Origin: an uncultured Streptomyces sp.
Lineage (GTDB): Bacteria > Actinomycetota > Actinomycetes > Streptomycetales > Streptomycetaceae
DNA length: 11,994 nucleotides
NCBI GenBank assembly: GCA_946480485.1
Contig: CAMLJW010000122.1
Span: 1-11,994 of the forward strand
Reading direction: 5' to 3'
Made by a program: the position numbers and the translations under genes. Below the pieces are notes generated by a model, which made no database searches, was not told where the DNA came from, and saw only the letters and a list, made by a program, of their open reading frames with translations. Shown one piece after another: positions 1 through 9,539 of the stretch (positions within the stretch are counted from its first letter, which is position 1; the number at the start of each line of letters is the position of its first letter).

Positions 1-198
1 GCCCTGTCCGTCCTCGGCGAAGACCGTGCGCAGTGCCTCGTGCCGTCCGGCGAGGTCGTCCAGGGCGGCGGTGAGCGCGGCCACGTCGAGGGCACCGGTG
101 AGCCGTAGCGCGACCGGCAGGTTGTACGTCGGGGACGGGCCCTCGAAGCGGTGCAGGAACCACAGCCGTTCCTGGGCGTGCGACAGCGGCAGGCGCCC
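1..198 (-). other. C4: start of the condensation domain of module 4 (cut by the window edge)
   Basis: From residue 2979 to the edge (3044). It shows the N-terminal C-domain motif [18 protein letters not shown] followed by the [10 protein letters not shown] segment, as in C3. The HHxxxDG active site lies outside the window. Confidence 0.9.
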
Positions 199-3100
199 GT
201 CGCGCGGCTGTGGGGTGATGCCGCTGCGGCGCGATCCCCTGCCGGCGAGCCGGGTCGCGAGCTTCGCCACGGTCGTCGCCTCGAACAGCACCGACAGCTC
301 GATGTCGGCGTCGAGGGCGGCGCGGATGCGGCTCGCCAGGCGGGTCACGAGCAGGGAGTGGCCGCCGAGTGCGAAGAAGTCGTCGTCGATGGAGACCTCT
401 GGCGCGCCGAGGACCTCGGCGAACAGCCCGCACAGGATCTCCTCCTGCGGGGTGCGCGGCCCGCGTCCGGTGGTGTGCGTGATGTCGGGGGCAGGCAGGG
501 CCTTGCGGTCGAGCTTGCCGTTCGGGGTGAGCGGCAGCACGTCCAGGGGGACGATCTGGGCCGGGACCATGTACTCGGGCAGCCGGGCGGCGAGCCGGTC
601 GCGTACATCCTCGGCGTCGAACGGAGTCCCGGGGGCGACGGGGACGACGTAGCCGACGAGCCACTGCCCGTGCACGGCAGCGGCCCCCCGGGCGACGGCC
701 GGGTGGTCGGCCAGCGCGTCCTCGATCTCGCCGAGTTCGACCCGGAAGCCGCGCAACTTGACCTGGTTGTCGGCGCGGCCCAGGTACTCCAGCTCGCCGT
801 CCGCCGTCCAGCGCGCCACGTCACCTGTGCGGTACATGCGGGATCCGGGCGGGCCGTAGGGGCTCGCGACGAAGCGCTCGGCGGTCAGGGCGGGCCGGTC
901 GAGGTAGCCGCGCGCGAGCTGGACGCCCTCGCAGTACAGCTCCCCGGACACGCCCGGTGCGACCGGGGCCAGGTCGGCGTCCAGCACGTACATGCGGGTG
1001 TTGGGGACGGGGCCGCCGATCAGCACACTCTCGGTGTCCGGGCCGGCCGACCAGGTGGTGACGTCGACGGCGGCCTCGGTCGGACCGTAGGCGTTGAGGA
1101 GCACGGCGTCCTCGTTCGCCGTGTGCTCGTGGAAGCGGCGGACCAGTTCGGCGGGCAGTGCCTCGTCGCCGGAGACGACCAGACGCACCGAGTCCGGCAG
1201 CCGGGTCTCGGCGAGGTAGGCGCCCAGCATCGAGGAACTGAGGTGGACGACCGTGACACGCTGCTCGCTCATCAGCCGCTCCAGGTAGAGCGGGTCACGG
1301 TGGCCGTCGGGGCGGGCGACGACGAGGGTGCCGCCGTGGGTGAGGGTCCAGAAGACCTCCCACACCGACACGTCGAAGCTCACGGGGGTGGACTGCAACA
1401 CCCGGTCGGTGGCGGTCAGCCGATGGTCGCGCTGCATCCACCACAGGCGGTTGGCCATGCCCGCGTACGTGTTGACGGTGCCCTTGGGGCGGCCGGTGGA
1501 GCCGGAGGTGTAGATGACGTAGGCGCCGTTGTCGCCATGTACCGGCACGCCCGGGTTCTCCGCGCGCTCCCCGCTCCTGGGCCCGATACGGTCGAACCCG
1601 TCCACGTCACGGTCGGATATGAGCAGAGTCGCGCCGGAGTCGTCAAGAATGTACGCGATCCGGTCGGCCGGATAGCCGGTGTCGATGGGCACGTACGCGG
1701 CGCCCGCCTTGAGCACGGCCCACAGGGCCACGATCAGGTCCGTGGAGCGCGGCAGCATCACCGCGACCCGTGACTCGGGGCCGACGCCGCAGCCACGCAG
1801 GGCGTGCGCGAGGCGGTTCACCCGGATGTTCAGCTCGCCGTAGGTGACACGCTCGCCCTCGAAGTGGACGGCCTCGGCGTCCGGGTCCTGCGCCTCGAAC
1901 CGCTCCACGATCGAACGCGGGTCGTCCCAGGAAAGGTTGGTGTCGTTCCAGCCGCGCAGCACCAGGGCGCGGTCATCGGTGCCGAGCACGTCCACCTCGG
2001 ACAGCCGCTGCCCGGGGTCGGTGGTGACGCGCTCCAGGACGCGCACGAACCTGGCGGCGAAGCTCTCCGCCGTCCGCCGGTCGTACAGGTCGGTGGCGTA
2101 CTCCAGGCGGCACAGCAGCCCGCCGTCCTCGTGGACGTGGCAGTCGAAGTGCACGTCGAACTTGGCGGTACCGCTGGTCACCGGTCCCGGGTCGGCGGTG
2201 ACGCCGGGCAGGTCGAAGCGGGCCTCGGTGAGGTCCAGCCAGGCCAGCATCACCTGGAAGAAGGCGTGCCGGGATCGGGAGCGCTCCGGGTTCAGCTCCT
2301 CCACGAGGCGTTCGAACGGGACGCCTTGGTGGGCGTAGGCGGCGAGTCCCGTCTCACGGACGCGGACCAGCAGCTCCTCGAAGCTCGGGTCGCCGGAGGT
2401 GTCCATGCGGTAGACGAGGGTGTTGATGAAGACGCCGACCACGTCGTCAAGTACCGAGTCGGGCCGGTCGGCGATCACACCGCCGAGCGGGATGTCCTCG
2501 CCCGCGCCGAGTCGCGTCAGCAGTAGTGACACGGCGGCCTGAAGGATCATGAACGGGGTCGTGCGGGTACGGCCGGCCAGCTCCAGCATCCGCTGGTAGA
2601 GCTCCGGGGCGACGGGGAACTCCACGTGGTCGCCGCGGTGCGTGGCCACCGCGGGGCGCGGTCGGTCGCCGGGGAAGGTGACCTCGGGCGGGAGGCCGTC
2701 GAGGTGCTGCTTCCAGTAGTCGATCTGGCGGGGCAGGTCCGCGGCGAGCGTCTCGCGCTGCCATACCGCGAAGTCCCGGTATTGAACGTCCAGTTCGGGG
2801 AAACCGGGTTCGCCGCTTCCGGTCCGGGCGCGGTAGGCGGCCGTGATGTCCTCGGCCATCGGGCGCATCGAGGCGCCGTCCGCCGCGATGTGGTGCACGA
2901 CCAGCAGCAGGACGTAGGTGTCGGGGCCGGTCTCGTACAGCGTCGTCCTCAGGGGTACGTCGCAGGTCAGGTCGAAGGGGCGGGCCGCGTCGGCGGCGAG
3001 GTCGGGGGCGGCGTCCCGTACGAACTGCGTGGTGAAGGGCGTCTCGGGTGGCAGGACGACCTGGTGCGGGCCGTCGGCGTCCTCCGGGTAGACCGTGCGC

Positions 3101-6100
3101 AGCGCCTCGTGGCGGGCGACGAGGTCGGCCAGCGCGCCGCCGAGGGCATCGGCGTCGAGAGCGCCGGTCAGCCGGATCTGGAGGGGAATGTTGTATGTGC
3201 CGGAGGCGCCCTCAAGCCGCTGTAGGAACCACATACGCTCCTGGGCGAACGACAGCGGGACACGGGCGGGCCGCTCCTCCGCCGTGATGCGCTTGACCTG
3301 GGGGGCCAGACGGGTCAGGCGTCCGGCGACGCCTGCGACGGTCGGGTCCGCGAAGACGTCCCGCAGGGACAGGTCGACGCCGAACTCGTCGCGCACCCGG
3401 TGGACCAGACGGATCATCAGGATCGAGGTGCCGCCGAGCGCGAAGAACTCGTCATCGACGCCGACCCGTTCGACGCCGAGGACGTCGGCGACGACGGCGC
3501 ACAGCGTCTGCTCCTCGGGGGAGCGGGGCTCACCGCCCCTGACGGTGGAGGCGGCCTTCGCGGGAGTGTCGGCCGTACGGATGCCGGTGACCAGCAGCCG
3601 GTCCTCTTCGCCCACCGCGGTCAACTCACCGGCCGGGACGTCGAGTCCGGTCGCCGCGCCGCTGATCAGGCCCGCAAGGAGGTCGGCGAGCCGGGCGACT
3701 GCCGTCGCGTCGAAGGCACCGGCGAGGTAGGAGAACCTCAGCCGCAGCCGCTCCCCTGGGAAGACGGACAGGCTGACGGGGTAATGGGTGCGCTCGACAA
3801 GGTCGGCATGGGCGAGGCGCAGTCCGCCCGCCTCGATGCCGTCACTCATCGGGTAGTTCTCGAAGGCGACGACGGTGTCGAACAGGGCGTCGAAGCCGGA
3901 CGCACGGGTCATCTCCGCGAGGGAGGCGTGCTGATGGGGGTGGAGGGACTGCTGCTCGTGCTGGAGCCGGGCCAGCAGCGCGGCCAGTGGCTCGCCGCGG
4001 TCGACGCGGACGCGGACCGGGAGCGTGTTGACGAACAGTCCGACCATCGACTCCGCGCCGGGCAGCTCGGGCGGGCGCCCGGAGACGGTCGCGCCGAACA
4101 CGACGTCGTCGCGGCCGGTGAAGGAGCTCAGCAACAGGCCCCACAGGCCCTGCACAACGGTGTTGAGGGTGAGCCGGTGCGCTCGGGCCGTCGCCGACAG
4201 GGCGTCGGTCAGTGCCTCGGGCAGGACGAGCTCGTGGACGTCGTGCTCATCGGAGGTGCGGTCGGCGGGGGCGAGCAGGGTGGGTGCGGCGAGGCCGGCG
4301 AGCTGCCGGCGCCACACCTCGGCGGAGGCCGCGTGGTCCTGCCCGCCCAGCCACGCCAGGTAGTCGCGGTACGGGGCGGCCGGAGGCAGTTCGGTGCCGC
4401 CGGAACCGTACAGCGTGAACAGGTCGCGCACCAGCAGCGGCAGGGACCAGCCGTCCAGCAGCAGGTGGTGGTGGGTCAGCACGAGGCGTTCGCCGAGCGC
4501 GGTGAACCGTAGGAGAGGCGGCCGGACGACGCTGAAGCCGCGGGCGCGGTCGCGGGCGAGGAACGCCTCCAGGTCGTCCTCGTCGCGCTCCTCCCAGTCC
4601 ACCTTGACGTCGGCGGGGACCACCTGCACGGGGGCGCCCGCCGAGCAGCTGCGGAAGGCGGCGCGCAGGTTGGGGTGGCGGTGCAGCAAGGCGGTGGCGG
4701 CGGCCCGCATCCGCTCGGGGTCGAAGCCTCCGTCGATCTCCAGGACGAGCTGGCCGACGTACGGGTCGTCGGGCTCGTACAGCGCGAGGAAGAGCAGTCC
4801 CTCCTGGAGCGGGGAGAGCGGCAGGACGTCCGTGGCGCCGCGGAACCTGTCCAGTTCCTCCTGGGTGATCCGCACGAGGGGCACGTCGGAGACGGTGAGG
4901 CCGCCTCGCGTGTGCGCGGCCAGCTCGGCAAGGGCTCCGGTCCACGCCTCGGCGAGGGCGCGCACGTCGCCCTCCGTGAGGACGTTCGAGGGGTAGGTCC
5001 ACTCGGCGGTGAGCGCGCCGTCACGGACGTAGGCGTCGATCTGAACCGCGTGCGTGAGTGCGAGGCCGTTGTCGGCCAGTAGTTCCACGGCCGTCTCCGC
5101 CTTGGCGAGATGCCAGCCGCCGAGGTCCTGTGCGTCAAGTCGGCCCAGGTAGTTGAAGGAGATCTGGGGCGTGGGCAGCCCGGCGAGGTGGTCGCGCAGC
5201 AGGTCGTGGCCGCGGCCGCCGTGCGGGACGGCGCGCAGCTCCTCCTTGGTGCGCTTGATCAGGGTGGCGCCGGTCTCGGTGCCGGGGCCCAGGCGCACCG
5301 GGTGGATACGGGTGAGCCAGCCGACGGTGGCGGACAGGTCCATCCCGTCGGGCAGGTGGTCGCGGCCGTGGCCCTCCACGTCGACCAGGACCGGCCCTTC
5401 GCCTCGGCGGCGTTGTACGGCCGCCGAGAGCGCGGCGAGCAGGATGTCGTCCGGGGTCGCCCGGTAGGCGGCGGGCAGGGTGGTCAGCAGGGTGCCGGTG
5501 AGGTCGGCCGGGACGGTGACGGTGATCGAGCGGGCGGTGCCGTGGACGTCCTGGGCGGGGTCGAGCGGGCGGGTGCCGAGGACGGGCTCGGAGGCGGACA
5601 ACAGGTCTTTCCACAGGGGGAGTTCGTCGTACGGGGCCGTGGCGAGGTGCTCGGCCCAGTGGCGCAGGGACGTCCCGGGCGGGGACAGTTCGCCGTCGGC
5701 GAGCGCCTCGGCGAGGTCGGTCAGCAGTATGCGCCAGGACACTCCGTCGACGACCAAGTGGTGGAGCACGAGCAGCAGCCGGCCGGACTCGAACCACACG
5801 GCCCGCACCATCACACCGTCGTCGGGCGACAGTGCGTGGCGGGCGGCCTCCTTCTGTCCAGCCACGTCCTCGTCCCCGGCGCGGGTCAGGCAGTCCTCGG
5901 CCCGTACGGCGCCCACGGGCCGGATGTGCCGGCCTCGCATGCGCAGGGCGTCATGACGGTCGAGCAGCTTCTGGAGGGCGGCGGCCAGCCGGTCGTACGA
6001 CAGTCCGGGCTCTGCGGCGAGAAGGAGGGACTGGGCGAACCCGGCGGTGGGGCCGCCGCGTTCGGCGAGACGCCGGGCCATCGGTGTCACGGGGAGTTCG

Positions 6101-9100
6101 CCGACCGGGTCGTCCTTGACGGACGGGGTCGCCGGTGCCGTCGCGGCGACGGTGGCGAGCCGGGCGACGGTCGGGTGGTCGAAGACGTCCTGGGGGGTGA
6201 GGTGGAGGCCCTGGCGCCGGGCCCGGCTGACGAGCTGGATGGCGTGGATGCTGTCCGCGCCGAGGGCGAACAGGTCGTCGTCCACGCCCAGTTCGGGGCG
6301 GACGAGCAGGTCTGCGACGAGGGCGTGCAGGGTGCGTTCGGTGGCGGTCCCGGGCGCGCGTCCACCGGCCGGCCGGTCCGGGGCGGGCAGTGCGCGGCGG
6401 TCCGCCTTGCCGTTGGGGGTCACCGGGATCGACGGCAGGACGAGCACGCTCACCGGCACCATATGCGCGGGCAACCGGTCCGCGAGGTGGGCCCGCGGGT
6501 CGGTCTCCGGCGCGCCGGTCACGTAGCCGACGAGCTGCCGGGCGCCCGCGGCGGAGTCGTGGACCAGGACCACGGCCTGCTCGACGCCGGGCACCGACGC
6601 CAGTACGGCCTCGACCTCGGCGGGTTCGACGCGCTGTCCGTTGATCTTGACCTGGTCGTCGGCGCGTCCGACGAACTCCAGGTCGCCGTCGGCCCGGCGG
6701 CGCACCAGGTCGCCGGTGCGGTACATGCGGGTGCCGGCCGGGCCGTGGGGGTCGGCGACGAACCGCTCGGCGGTCGGGCCGGGGCGGTCGAAGTAGCCCC
6801 GGGCGAGCTGGATTCCCGCGAGGTACAGCTCACCGGTGACACCGTCCCGGACCGGCTGCAGGGCCGGATCGAGCACGTAGGCACGGGAGTTGTGGGTAGG
6901 CGTGCCGATGGTGACGGGCTCGCCGGGCGCGCAGGGGTGGGAGGTGGCGGTCACCGAGAACTCGGTGGGCCCGTAGGAGTTGTGCAGCCGCGCGCCGCAC
7001 TCGCGGTGGAAGCGGTCGGCGAGCCCGGCGGGCAGGGTCTCGCCGCCACAGCTGACCATGCGCAGCGACGCGTCGGGGACGTACTCGTCGAGGAACGGGC
7101 CGAGCATCGCCGGGACGAAGTGGATGACGGTGATGTGTTCGCCGCGGACCAGGCGGGCGAGGTAGGCGGGGTCGCGGTGGCCGTCGGGGCGGGCGACGAC
7201 GAGGGTTGCGCCGCGGGTGAGGGTCCAGAACACCTCCCACACCGACACGTCGAACCCGGCCGGTGTCTTGTGCACGACCCGGTCCGCCGGGGTGAGCCGG
7301 TACTCGTCCTGCATCCAGGCGAGCATGTTGGTGATACCGGCGTGGGTGACGACGGTGCCCTTGGGGCGGCCGGTGGTGCCCGAGGTGTGGATGACGTAGG
7401 CGGCGTTGTCCCCCCGCGGGACGGCGCCGGGGTTCGAGTCGGGCTCGCCCTCGCCGAGAACCCGTACGTTCTCCTCGTCGATCACGAACGACACGCGGGC
7501 GTCGGCGAGGACGTTAGCGATCCGCTCGGCCGGGTAGCCGGTCTCGACGGGCACGTACGCGGCACCGGTCTTGAGCACCGCCCACAGCGCGACGATCAGG
7601 TCGAGCGAGCGGGGCAGCCGCACCGCCACCCGCGACTCCGGTCCCACGCCCCGCCCGCGCAGGGCGTGCGCGAGACGGTTCACGCAGGCGTTGAGTTCGC
7701 CGTAGGTCAGCCGCTCGCCCTCGCAGACGACGGCCTCGGCCGCCGGGTCCTGGGCCTCGAACAGCTCCACCAGTGAGCGCCGGTCCGTCGCGTGGCCGGT
7801 GTCGTTGCGGACGTGGAAGCGCTCACGCTCCGCGTCGTCGAGCAGGTCGAGGGCGGCGATGGTCCGGTCGGGGTGCTCGGTGGCGGTGGTGAGAAGGCGG
7901 GCGTAGCGGTCGCGGTGAGCGGCGGCCGTGTCGGAGGTGAAGCGGCCGGGGTGGGCGTTGACGGTGAGCTCGATGCCGTCGCCGGCCTCGGGGTCGCCGT
8001 ACGCGTGCAGGGCGAGGTCACGTACCGGTCCGGAGGCCAGCTGGTGTGCCTCGGCCTGGACGGGCCCGAAGGGCAGGCGGGCGGCGGCGAAGGAGAGGAT
8101 GTTCAGGGAGGGGCCGCTCAGGGTGCCCGGGTGGGCCGTGGCGGCGAGGTCGCGGTGGAGTTCGTCGTGCGGGTAACGCTGGTGGCGGGTGGCGGCGGTC
8201 AGGCGGGCGGCGACCCGGTCGAGCAGTTCGGTGAAGGTCGTCGAGCCGTCGACGGGGATCCGCAGCGGGACGTCGTTGACGAGCATCGCGGGTGTCGCCA
8301 GGGCGTGCGGGCTGAGCCGGGCTGCCATGAACACGCGGACGAGGACGTCGTGGGCGCCGGTGACCCGGTGGGTGTGGGCGGCCATGGCGGCGATCACCGG
8401 CAGGGACCAGCGCGACCCGGTGACCCCGCGCACCTGCAGGGCACTCTCCTCGGGCAACCTCAGACGCGCACCGGGCAGGCTGGGAGCGAGTCCCGTGGCT
8501 CCGGAGCCCAGCTCGGTCGACTCCGGCAGATCGGCGAACTCCCGCTGCCAGTAGCTGCCGTCGCGCTCCCGGCGAGCCGAGCCCAGGTAGGAGTGCTCCT
8601 CGGCCAGGATCTCGCTCAGGGTGCCGAAACCGCTCACGGACGGCTGCTCGCCGGCGGCGAGGGCCGTGTAGACCTCCAACAGGCGACGGCAGTGCAGGAC
8701 CTGTCCGTAACCGTCGAGGAGGATGTGGTGGTAGCGGAAGTGGAACCAGTGCCGGTCGTGGCCCAGCCGCAGCAGTGTGTGCCGGAACAGCCGGTCGCCG
8801 GAGACCGGGACGGGACGGGCCTGGTCGGCATCGAGCCAGGCCCGGGCGGCGCCGGCCGGGTCGGCCTCGCCGCTCAGGTCAAGGTACGTCAACTCTCCCG
8901 TGATGGACGGGTCGACCGTCTGGCGAACCGTCTGCCCTTCCTCGTGGAAGTGCACCCGCAGTGCTTCGGTCTCGGCCACGGCCTGCTCGACGGCACGGGT
9001 CAGCAGGGGGCGGTCCACGGGGCCGGGGACGTCGTAGTAGATGCCGCAGGTGTACATGGGGCTGTCGGGGGCGAGGCGCTGGGCGACCCACACCCCGTGC

Positions 9101-9132
9101 TGGGCCGCCGTGAGCGGTAGCGCATTGTTCAT
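1..9132 (-). CDS. Nonribosomal peptide synthetase, first subunit, C-A-T-E-C-T-C-A-T-C (3' end outside the window)
   Basis: This multimodular cytoplasmic enzyme assembles a peptide on phosphopantetheine carriers. I read 3044 codons from ATG at 9132 to the left edge without an in-frame stop, so the C-terminus is missing. Domains by residue: starter-type C1 4-445, A1 455-915, T1 931-1000 (Ser961), E 1017-1415, C2 1435-1840, T2 1870-1940 (Ser1903), C3 1958-2395, A2 2409-2880, T3 2893-2962 (Ser2926), C4 from 2979. Module 2 has no A domain. The ATG is chosen because the C1 motif LPLTAAQ begins at residue 5 and because the start lies 2 nt after the carrier-protein stop (TGACGATG), which suggests translational coupling. 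Placement behind a free carrier protein and two acyl-CoA dehydrogenase-like genes points to an N-acylated peptide. The domain order is clear; the product and the residues incorporated are not. Confidence 0.96.
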   Translation of the reverse strand, partial: MNNALPLTAAQHGVWVAQRLAPDSPMYTCGIYYDVPGPVDRPLLTRAVEQAVAETEALRVHFHEEGQTVRQTVDPSITGELTYLDLSGEADPAGAARAWLDADQARPVPVSGDRLFRHTLLRLGHDRHWFHFRYHHILLDGYGQVLHCRRLLEVYTALAAGEQPSVSGFGTLSEILAEEHSYLGSARRERDGSYWQREFADLPESTELGSGATGLAPSLPGARLRLPEESALQVRGVTGSRWSLPVIAAMAAHTHRVTGAHDVLVRVFMAARLSPHALATPAMLVNDVPLRIPVDGSTTFTELLDRVAARLTAATRHQRYPHDELHRDLAATAHPGTLSGPSLNILSFAAARLPFGPVQAEAHQLASGPVRDLALHAYGDPEAGDGIELTVNAHPGRFTSDTAAAHRDRYARLLTTATEHPDRTIAALDLLDDAERERFHVRNDTGHATDRRSLVELFEAQDPAAEAVVCEGERLTYGELNACVNRLAHALRGRGVGPESRVAVRLPRSLDLIVALWAVLKTGAAYVPVETGYPAERIANVLADARVSFVIDEENVRVLGEGEPDSNPGAVPRGDNAAYVIHTSGTTGRPKGTVVTHAGITNMLAWMQDEYRLTPADRVVHKTPAGFDVSVWEVFWTLTRGATLVVARPDGHRDPAYLARLVRGEHITVIHFVPAMLGPFLDEYVPDASLRMVSCGGETLPAGLADRFHRECGARLHNSYGPTEFSVTATSHPCAPGEPVTIGTPTHNSRAYVLDPALQPVRDGVTGELYLAGIQLARGYFDRPGPTAERFVADPHGPAGTRMYRTGDLVRRRADGDLEFVGRADDQVKINGQRVEPAEVEAVLASVPGVEQAVVLVHDSAAGARQLVGYVTGAPETDPRAHLADRLPAHMVPVSVLVLPSIPVTPNGKADRRALPAPDRPAGGRAPGTATERTLHALVADLLVRPELGVDDDLFALGADSIHAIQLVSRARRQGLHLTPQDVFDHPTVARLATVAATAPATPSVKDDPVGELPVTPMARRLAERGGPTAGFAQSLLLAAEPGLSYDRLAAALQKLLDRHDALRMRGRHIRPVGAVRAEDCLTRAGDEDVAGQKEAARHALSPDDGVMVRAVWFESGRLLLVLHHLVVDGVSWRILLTDLAEALADGELSPPGTSLRHWAEHLATAPYDELPLWKDLLSASEPVLGTRPLDPAQDVHGTARSITVTVPADLTGTLLTTLPAAYRATPDDILLAALSAAVQRRRGEGPVLVDVEGHGRDHLPDGMDLSATVGWLTRIHPVRLGPGTETGATLIKRTKEELRAVPHGGRGHDLLRDHLAGLPTPQISFNYLGRLDAQDLGGWHLAKAETAVELLADNGLALTHAVQIDAYVRDGALTAEWTYPSNVLTEGDVRALAEAWTGALAELAAHTRGGLTVSDVPLVRITQEELDRFRGATDVLPLSPLQEGLLFLALYEPDDPYVGQLVLEIDGGFDPERMRAAATALLHRHPNLRAAFRSCSAGAPVQVVPADVKVDWEERDEDDLEAFLARDRARGFSVVRPPLLRFTALGERLVLTHHHLLLDGWSLPLLVRDLFTLYGSGGTELPPAAPYRDYLAWLGGQDHAASAEVWRRQLAGLAAPTLLAPADRTSDEHDVHELVLPEALTDALSATARAHRLTLNTVVQGLWGLLLSSFTGRDDVVFGATVSGRPPELPGAESMVGLFVNTLPVRVRVDRGEPLAALLARLQHEQQSLHPHQHASLAEMTRASGFDALFDTVVAFENYPMSDGIEAGGLRLAHADLVERTHYPVSLSVFPGERLRLRFSYLAGAFDATAVARLADLLAGLISGAATGLDVPAGELTAVGEEDRLLVTGIRTADTPAKAASTVRGGEPRSPEEQTLCAVVADVLGVERVGVDDEFFALGGTSILMIRLVHRVRDEFGVDLSLRDVFADPTVAGVAGRLTRLAPQVKRITAEERPARVPLSFAQERMWFLQRLEGASGTYNIPLQIRLTGALDADALGGALADLVARHEALRTVYPEDADGPHQVVLPPETPFTTQFVRDAAPDLAADAARPFDLTCDVPLRTTLYETGPDTYVLLLVVHHIAADGASMRPMAEDITAAYRARTGSGEPGFPELDVQYRDFAVWQRETLAADLPRQIDYWKQHLDGLPPEVTFPGDRPRPAVATHRGDHVEFPVAPELYQRMLELAGRTRTTPFMILQAAVSLLLTRLGAGEDIPLGGVIADRPDSVLDDVVGVFINTLVYRMDTSGDPSFEELLVRVRETGLAAYAHQGVPFERLVEELNPERSRSRHAFFQVMLAWLDLTEARFDLPGVTADPGPVTSGTAKFDVHFDCHVHEDGGLLCRLEYATDLYDRRTAESFAARFVRVLERVTTDPGQRLSEVDVLGTDDRALVLRGWNDTNLSWDDPRSIVERFEAQDPDAEAVHFEGERVTYGELNIRVNRLAHALRGCGVGPESRVAVMLPRSTDLIVALWAVLKAGAAYVPIDTGYPADRIAYILDDSGATLLISDRDVDGFDRIGPRSGERAENPGVPVHGDNGAYVIYTSGSTGRPKGTVNTYAGMANRLWWMQRDHRLTATDRVLQSTPVSFDVSVWEVFWTLTHGGTLVVARPDGHRDPLYLERLMSEQRVTVVHLSSSMLGAYLAETRLPDSVRLVVSGDEALPAELVRRFHEHTANEDAVLLNAYGPTEAAVDVTTWSAGPDTESVLIGGPVPNTRMYVLDADLAPVAPGVSGELYCEGVQLARGYLDRPALTAERFVASPYGPPGSRMYRTGDVARWTADGELEYLGRADNQVKLRGFRVELGEIEDALADHPAVARGAAAVHGQWLVGYVVPVAPGTPFDAEDVRDRLAARLPEYMVPAQIVPLDVLPLTPNGKLDRKALPAPDITHTTGRGPRTPQEEILCGLFAEVLGAPEVSIDDDFFALGGHSLLVTRLASRIRAALDADIELSVLFEATTVAKLATRLAGRGSRRSGITPQPRDGRLPLSHAQERLWFLHRFEGPSPTYNLPVALRLTGALDVAALTAALDDLAGRHEALRTVFAEDGQG
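250..456 (-). other. T3: carrier domain of module 3
   Basis: Residues 2893-2962. It begins RTPQEEIL and has the canonical phosphopantetheine site [11 protein letters not shown] with Ser2926. The HSL core, and the C domain that follows, show that module 3 has no epimerization domain. Confidence 0.94.
495..1908 (-). other. A2: adenylation domain of module 3, possibly Ser-like specificity
   Basis: Residues 2409-2880. Core motifs are intact: [32 protein letters not shown] and K2873 in NGKLDR. Hand-read pocket residues are D2587, V2588, W2591, H2630, V2653, G2655, A2681, V2689, D2690 and K2873 (D-V-W-H-V-G-A-V-D-K). Seven of ten agree with the EntF serine code (D-V-W-H-F-S-L-V-D-K), so serine or a small hydroxylated or polar residue is a tentative guess. 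The P-loop to A5 region is very similar to that of A1. Confidence 0.88.
1294..1377 (-). repeat. A-domain core repeat, copy in A2
   Basis: This 84-nt stretch (FDVSVWE to HRDP region of A2) aligns without gaps to 7171-7254 in A1 with 5 mismatches by eye, including a perfect run of 32 nt (1298-1329). It contains the first pocket residues D, V and W. The similarity is higher than needed to conserve the protein motif and suggests duplication or gene conversion. Confidence 0.8.
1950..3261 (-). other. C3: condensation domain of module 3, probably LCL type
   Basis: Residues 1958-2395. It begins [18 protein letters not shown], typical of LCL domains, and the active site reads [10 protein letters not shown] (H2080, H2081, D2085). 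The residue after DG is Ala, where many relatives have Trp. The LCL-type start agrees with the lack of an E domain in module 2. Confidence 0.9.
3315..3525 (-). other. T2: carrier domain of module 2, with no adenylation domain before it
   Basis: Residues 1870-1940. It begins RSPEEQTL and has the phosphopantetheine site [11 protein letters not shown] with Ser1903, so it looks functional. Only about 25 residues (roughly 1845-1870) separate it from C2, compared with the roughly 450 residues of an A domain in modules 1 and 3. An amino acid must come from an adenylation enzyme encoded elsewhere, or the module is skipped. Confidence 0.93.
3615..4830 (-). other. C2: condensation domain of the A-less module 2, probably DCL type
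   Basis: Residues 1435-1840. It starts with [13 protein letters not shown], a pattern common in domains that follow an E domain, and has an intact HHxxxDG (H1555-H1556, D1560, in an [10 protein letters not shown] stretch). It ends in an ordinary C-terminal segment (near RLLVTG, R1845). After that the protein goes straight into carrier domain T2. It should join the D-configured acyl-residue 1 to whatever is loaded on T2. Confidence 0.9.
4890..6084 (-). other. E: epimerization domain of module 1
   Basis: Residues 1017-1415. It belongs to the C-domain superfamily but carries the epimerase signatures: [10 protein letters not shown] at 1124-1133 (H1124, H1125, D1129), EGHGRD beginning at E1253, a [10 protein letters not shown] segment, and SFNYLGR with F1326. 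It should convert the residue-1 aminoacyl (or acyl-aminoacyl) thioester on T1 to the D form. The catalytic motifs look intact, so the acyl-linked first residue is predicted to be D-configured (or an L/D mix from which the next C domain selects D). Confidence 0.93.
6135..6342 (-). other. T1: carrier domain of module 1, E-associated type
   Basis: Residues 931-1000. The phosphopantetheine site is [10 protein letters not shown] with Ser961. A DSI core instead of HSL is typical of carrier domains that precede epimerization domains, which fits the E domain directly downstream. Confidence 0.93.
6388..7770 (-). other. A1: adenylation domain of module 1, substrate uncertain
   Basis: Residues 455-915. 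Core motifs are present: LTYGELN, the P-loop [11 protein letters not shown] (from residue 582, with His where Tyr is usual), FDVSVWE, NSYGPTE and the A10 lysine K909 in NGKADR. By hand alignment to GrsA/EntF, the pocket residues are D628, V629, W632, H671, S694, G696, S719, V727, T728 and K909 (D-V-W-H-S-G-S-V-T-K). The first four match serine-activating domains such as EntF, but the rest match no code I know well. The enzyme looks functional; I do not assign its substrate. Confidence 0.9.
7171..7254 (-). repeat. A-domain core repeat, copy in A1
   Basis: Partner of the copy at 1294-1377, in frame and 5877 bp away. It covers the equivalent FDVSVWE to HRDP segment of A1. Confidence 0.8.
7798..9123 (-). 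other. C1: starter-type condensation domain
   Basis: Residues 4-445 of the NRPS. The domain opens with [11 protein letters not shown], and the catalytic HHxxxDG motif reads H135-H136-I-L-L-D140-G141 and is intact. From memory, the start, the RYHH context, an RHQRY segment and a late SGPVRDL segment all resemble the EntF condensation domain, which takes an acyl group from a separate carrier protein. C1 therefore probably joins a fatty acyl chain held on the neighbouring carrier protein to residue 1. A phylogeny of C domains would be needed to separate lipo-starter from aryl-starter types. Confidence 0.88.
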
Positions 9133-9134
9133 CG

Positions 9135-9392
9135 TCAGGCCTGCTTCTCGCCGACCAGCGCGGACAAGGCCGCGCTCAGTGCGTCGACCGTGGGGTGGTC
9201 CCAGGTCAGCGCGTCGTCGACGGTCACCTCGAACTCGTCCTCGATGTCAGCGGTGATGGCCAGCGCCGTCAGGGAGTCCAAGCCATAGTCGGCCAGCGGG
9301 ACGGACGTGTCGATGTCCTCCGGCGAACGCCGCAGGTAGGCCGCCACGCGTTCGGTCAGCCAGGCTTGTGCGTCTTGGATTCCAGCGGTCAT
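9135..9392 (-). CDS. Discrete acyl/peptidyl carrier protein
   Basis: A free-standing carrier protein of 85 aa, the usual size for the family. It should carry an acyl chain on phosphopantetheine attached to Ser40 in the motif LADYGLDSLTALAI. Predicted helices surround this site, and the acidic stretch that follows (DIEDEFEVTVDD) is typical of carrier helices II-III. The ATG at 9392 is preferred over a GTG at 9524 because the upstream extension (Arg-, Pro- and Ser-rich) has no carrier homology, and because a purine-rich stretch (AAGAAAGAGA) lies about 7-8 nt before the ATG. The stop is 2 nt from the NRPS ATG, so the two are probably translated together. Carrier proteins in this position in lipopeptide clusters hold the fatty acyl group for the starter C domain, and I infer the same role here. 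An aryl or aminoacyl cargo cannot be excluded. Confidence 0.95.
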   Translation of the reverse strand: MTAGIQDAQAWLTERVAAYLRRSPEDIDTSVPLADYGLDSLTALAITADIEDEFEVTVDDALTWDHPTVDALSAALSALVGEKQA

Positions 9393-9497
9393 GAGGGGTT
9401 CTCTTTCTTGTGCGGAGAAGAAGGAAAGACGGCGGAAGGACTGGGGAAAGAGAGGTCGGAGCCCACGTCGAAGAAGGCTGGGCGGGGCTGCTGACGT

Positions 9498-9515
9498 ACA
9501 GCGGCATGGCGCTGT
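9498..9515. repeat. Near-perfect 18-bp palindrome, possible operator
   Basis: The sequence ACAGCGGCATGGCGCTGT is symmetric at 8 of 9 base pairs around 9506/9507 (6-bp arms ACAGCG/CGCTGT plus a central CATG). It lies about 106 nt upstream of the carrier protein start, in non-coding DNA. It could be a binding site for a dimeric regulator or a small RNA hairpin. No regulator gene is visible in the window. Confidence 0.45.
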
Positions 9516-9539
9516 GCCCTTCACTGCGAGCGGTCGTCG

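Noticed and set aside
3525..3615. A degenerate or frameshifted A domain hidden between C2 and T2
   Set aside because: The stretch is only about 90 nt, the frame is continuous, and no A1-A10 motif remains, so this is absence and not decay.
4890..6084. Reading the domain after T1 as a second condensation domain in tandem
   Set aside because: The [16 protein letters not shown] and SFNYLGR motifs and the DSI core of T1 identify it as an epimerization domain.
5110..7776. Very long plus-strand open frame (888 codons), with similar ones at 151-1773, 1804-2526 and 7792-9120
   Set aside because: They are in exact antiphase with the NRPS codons. In high-G+C DNA with G/C third positions the opposite frame rarely meets stops. 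The translations are low-complexity (Gly, Val, Arg, Asp rich) with no recognisable domain.
9393..9524. N-terminal extension of the carrier protein from GTG 9524
   Set aside because: The extra residues are an Arg/Pro/Ser-rich translation of the pyrimidine-rich leader with no carrier-fold similarity. The ATG at 9392 gives a standard-length carrier protein.
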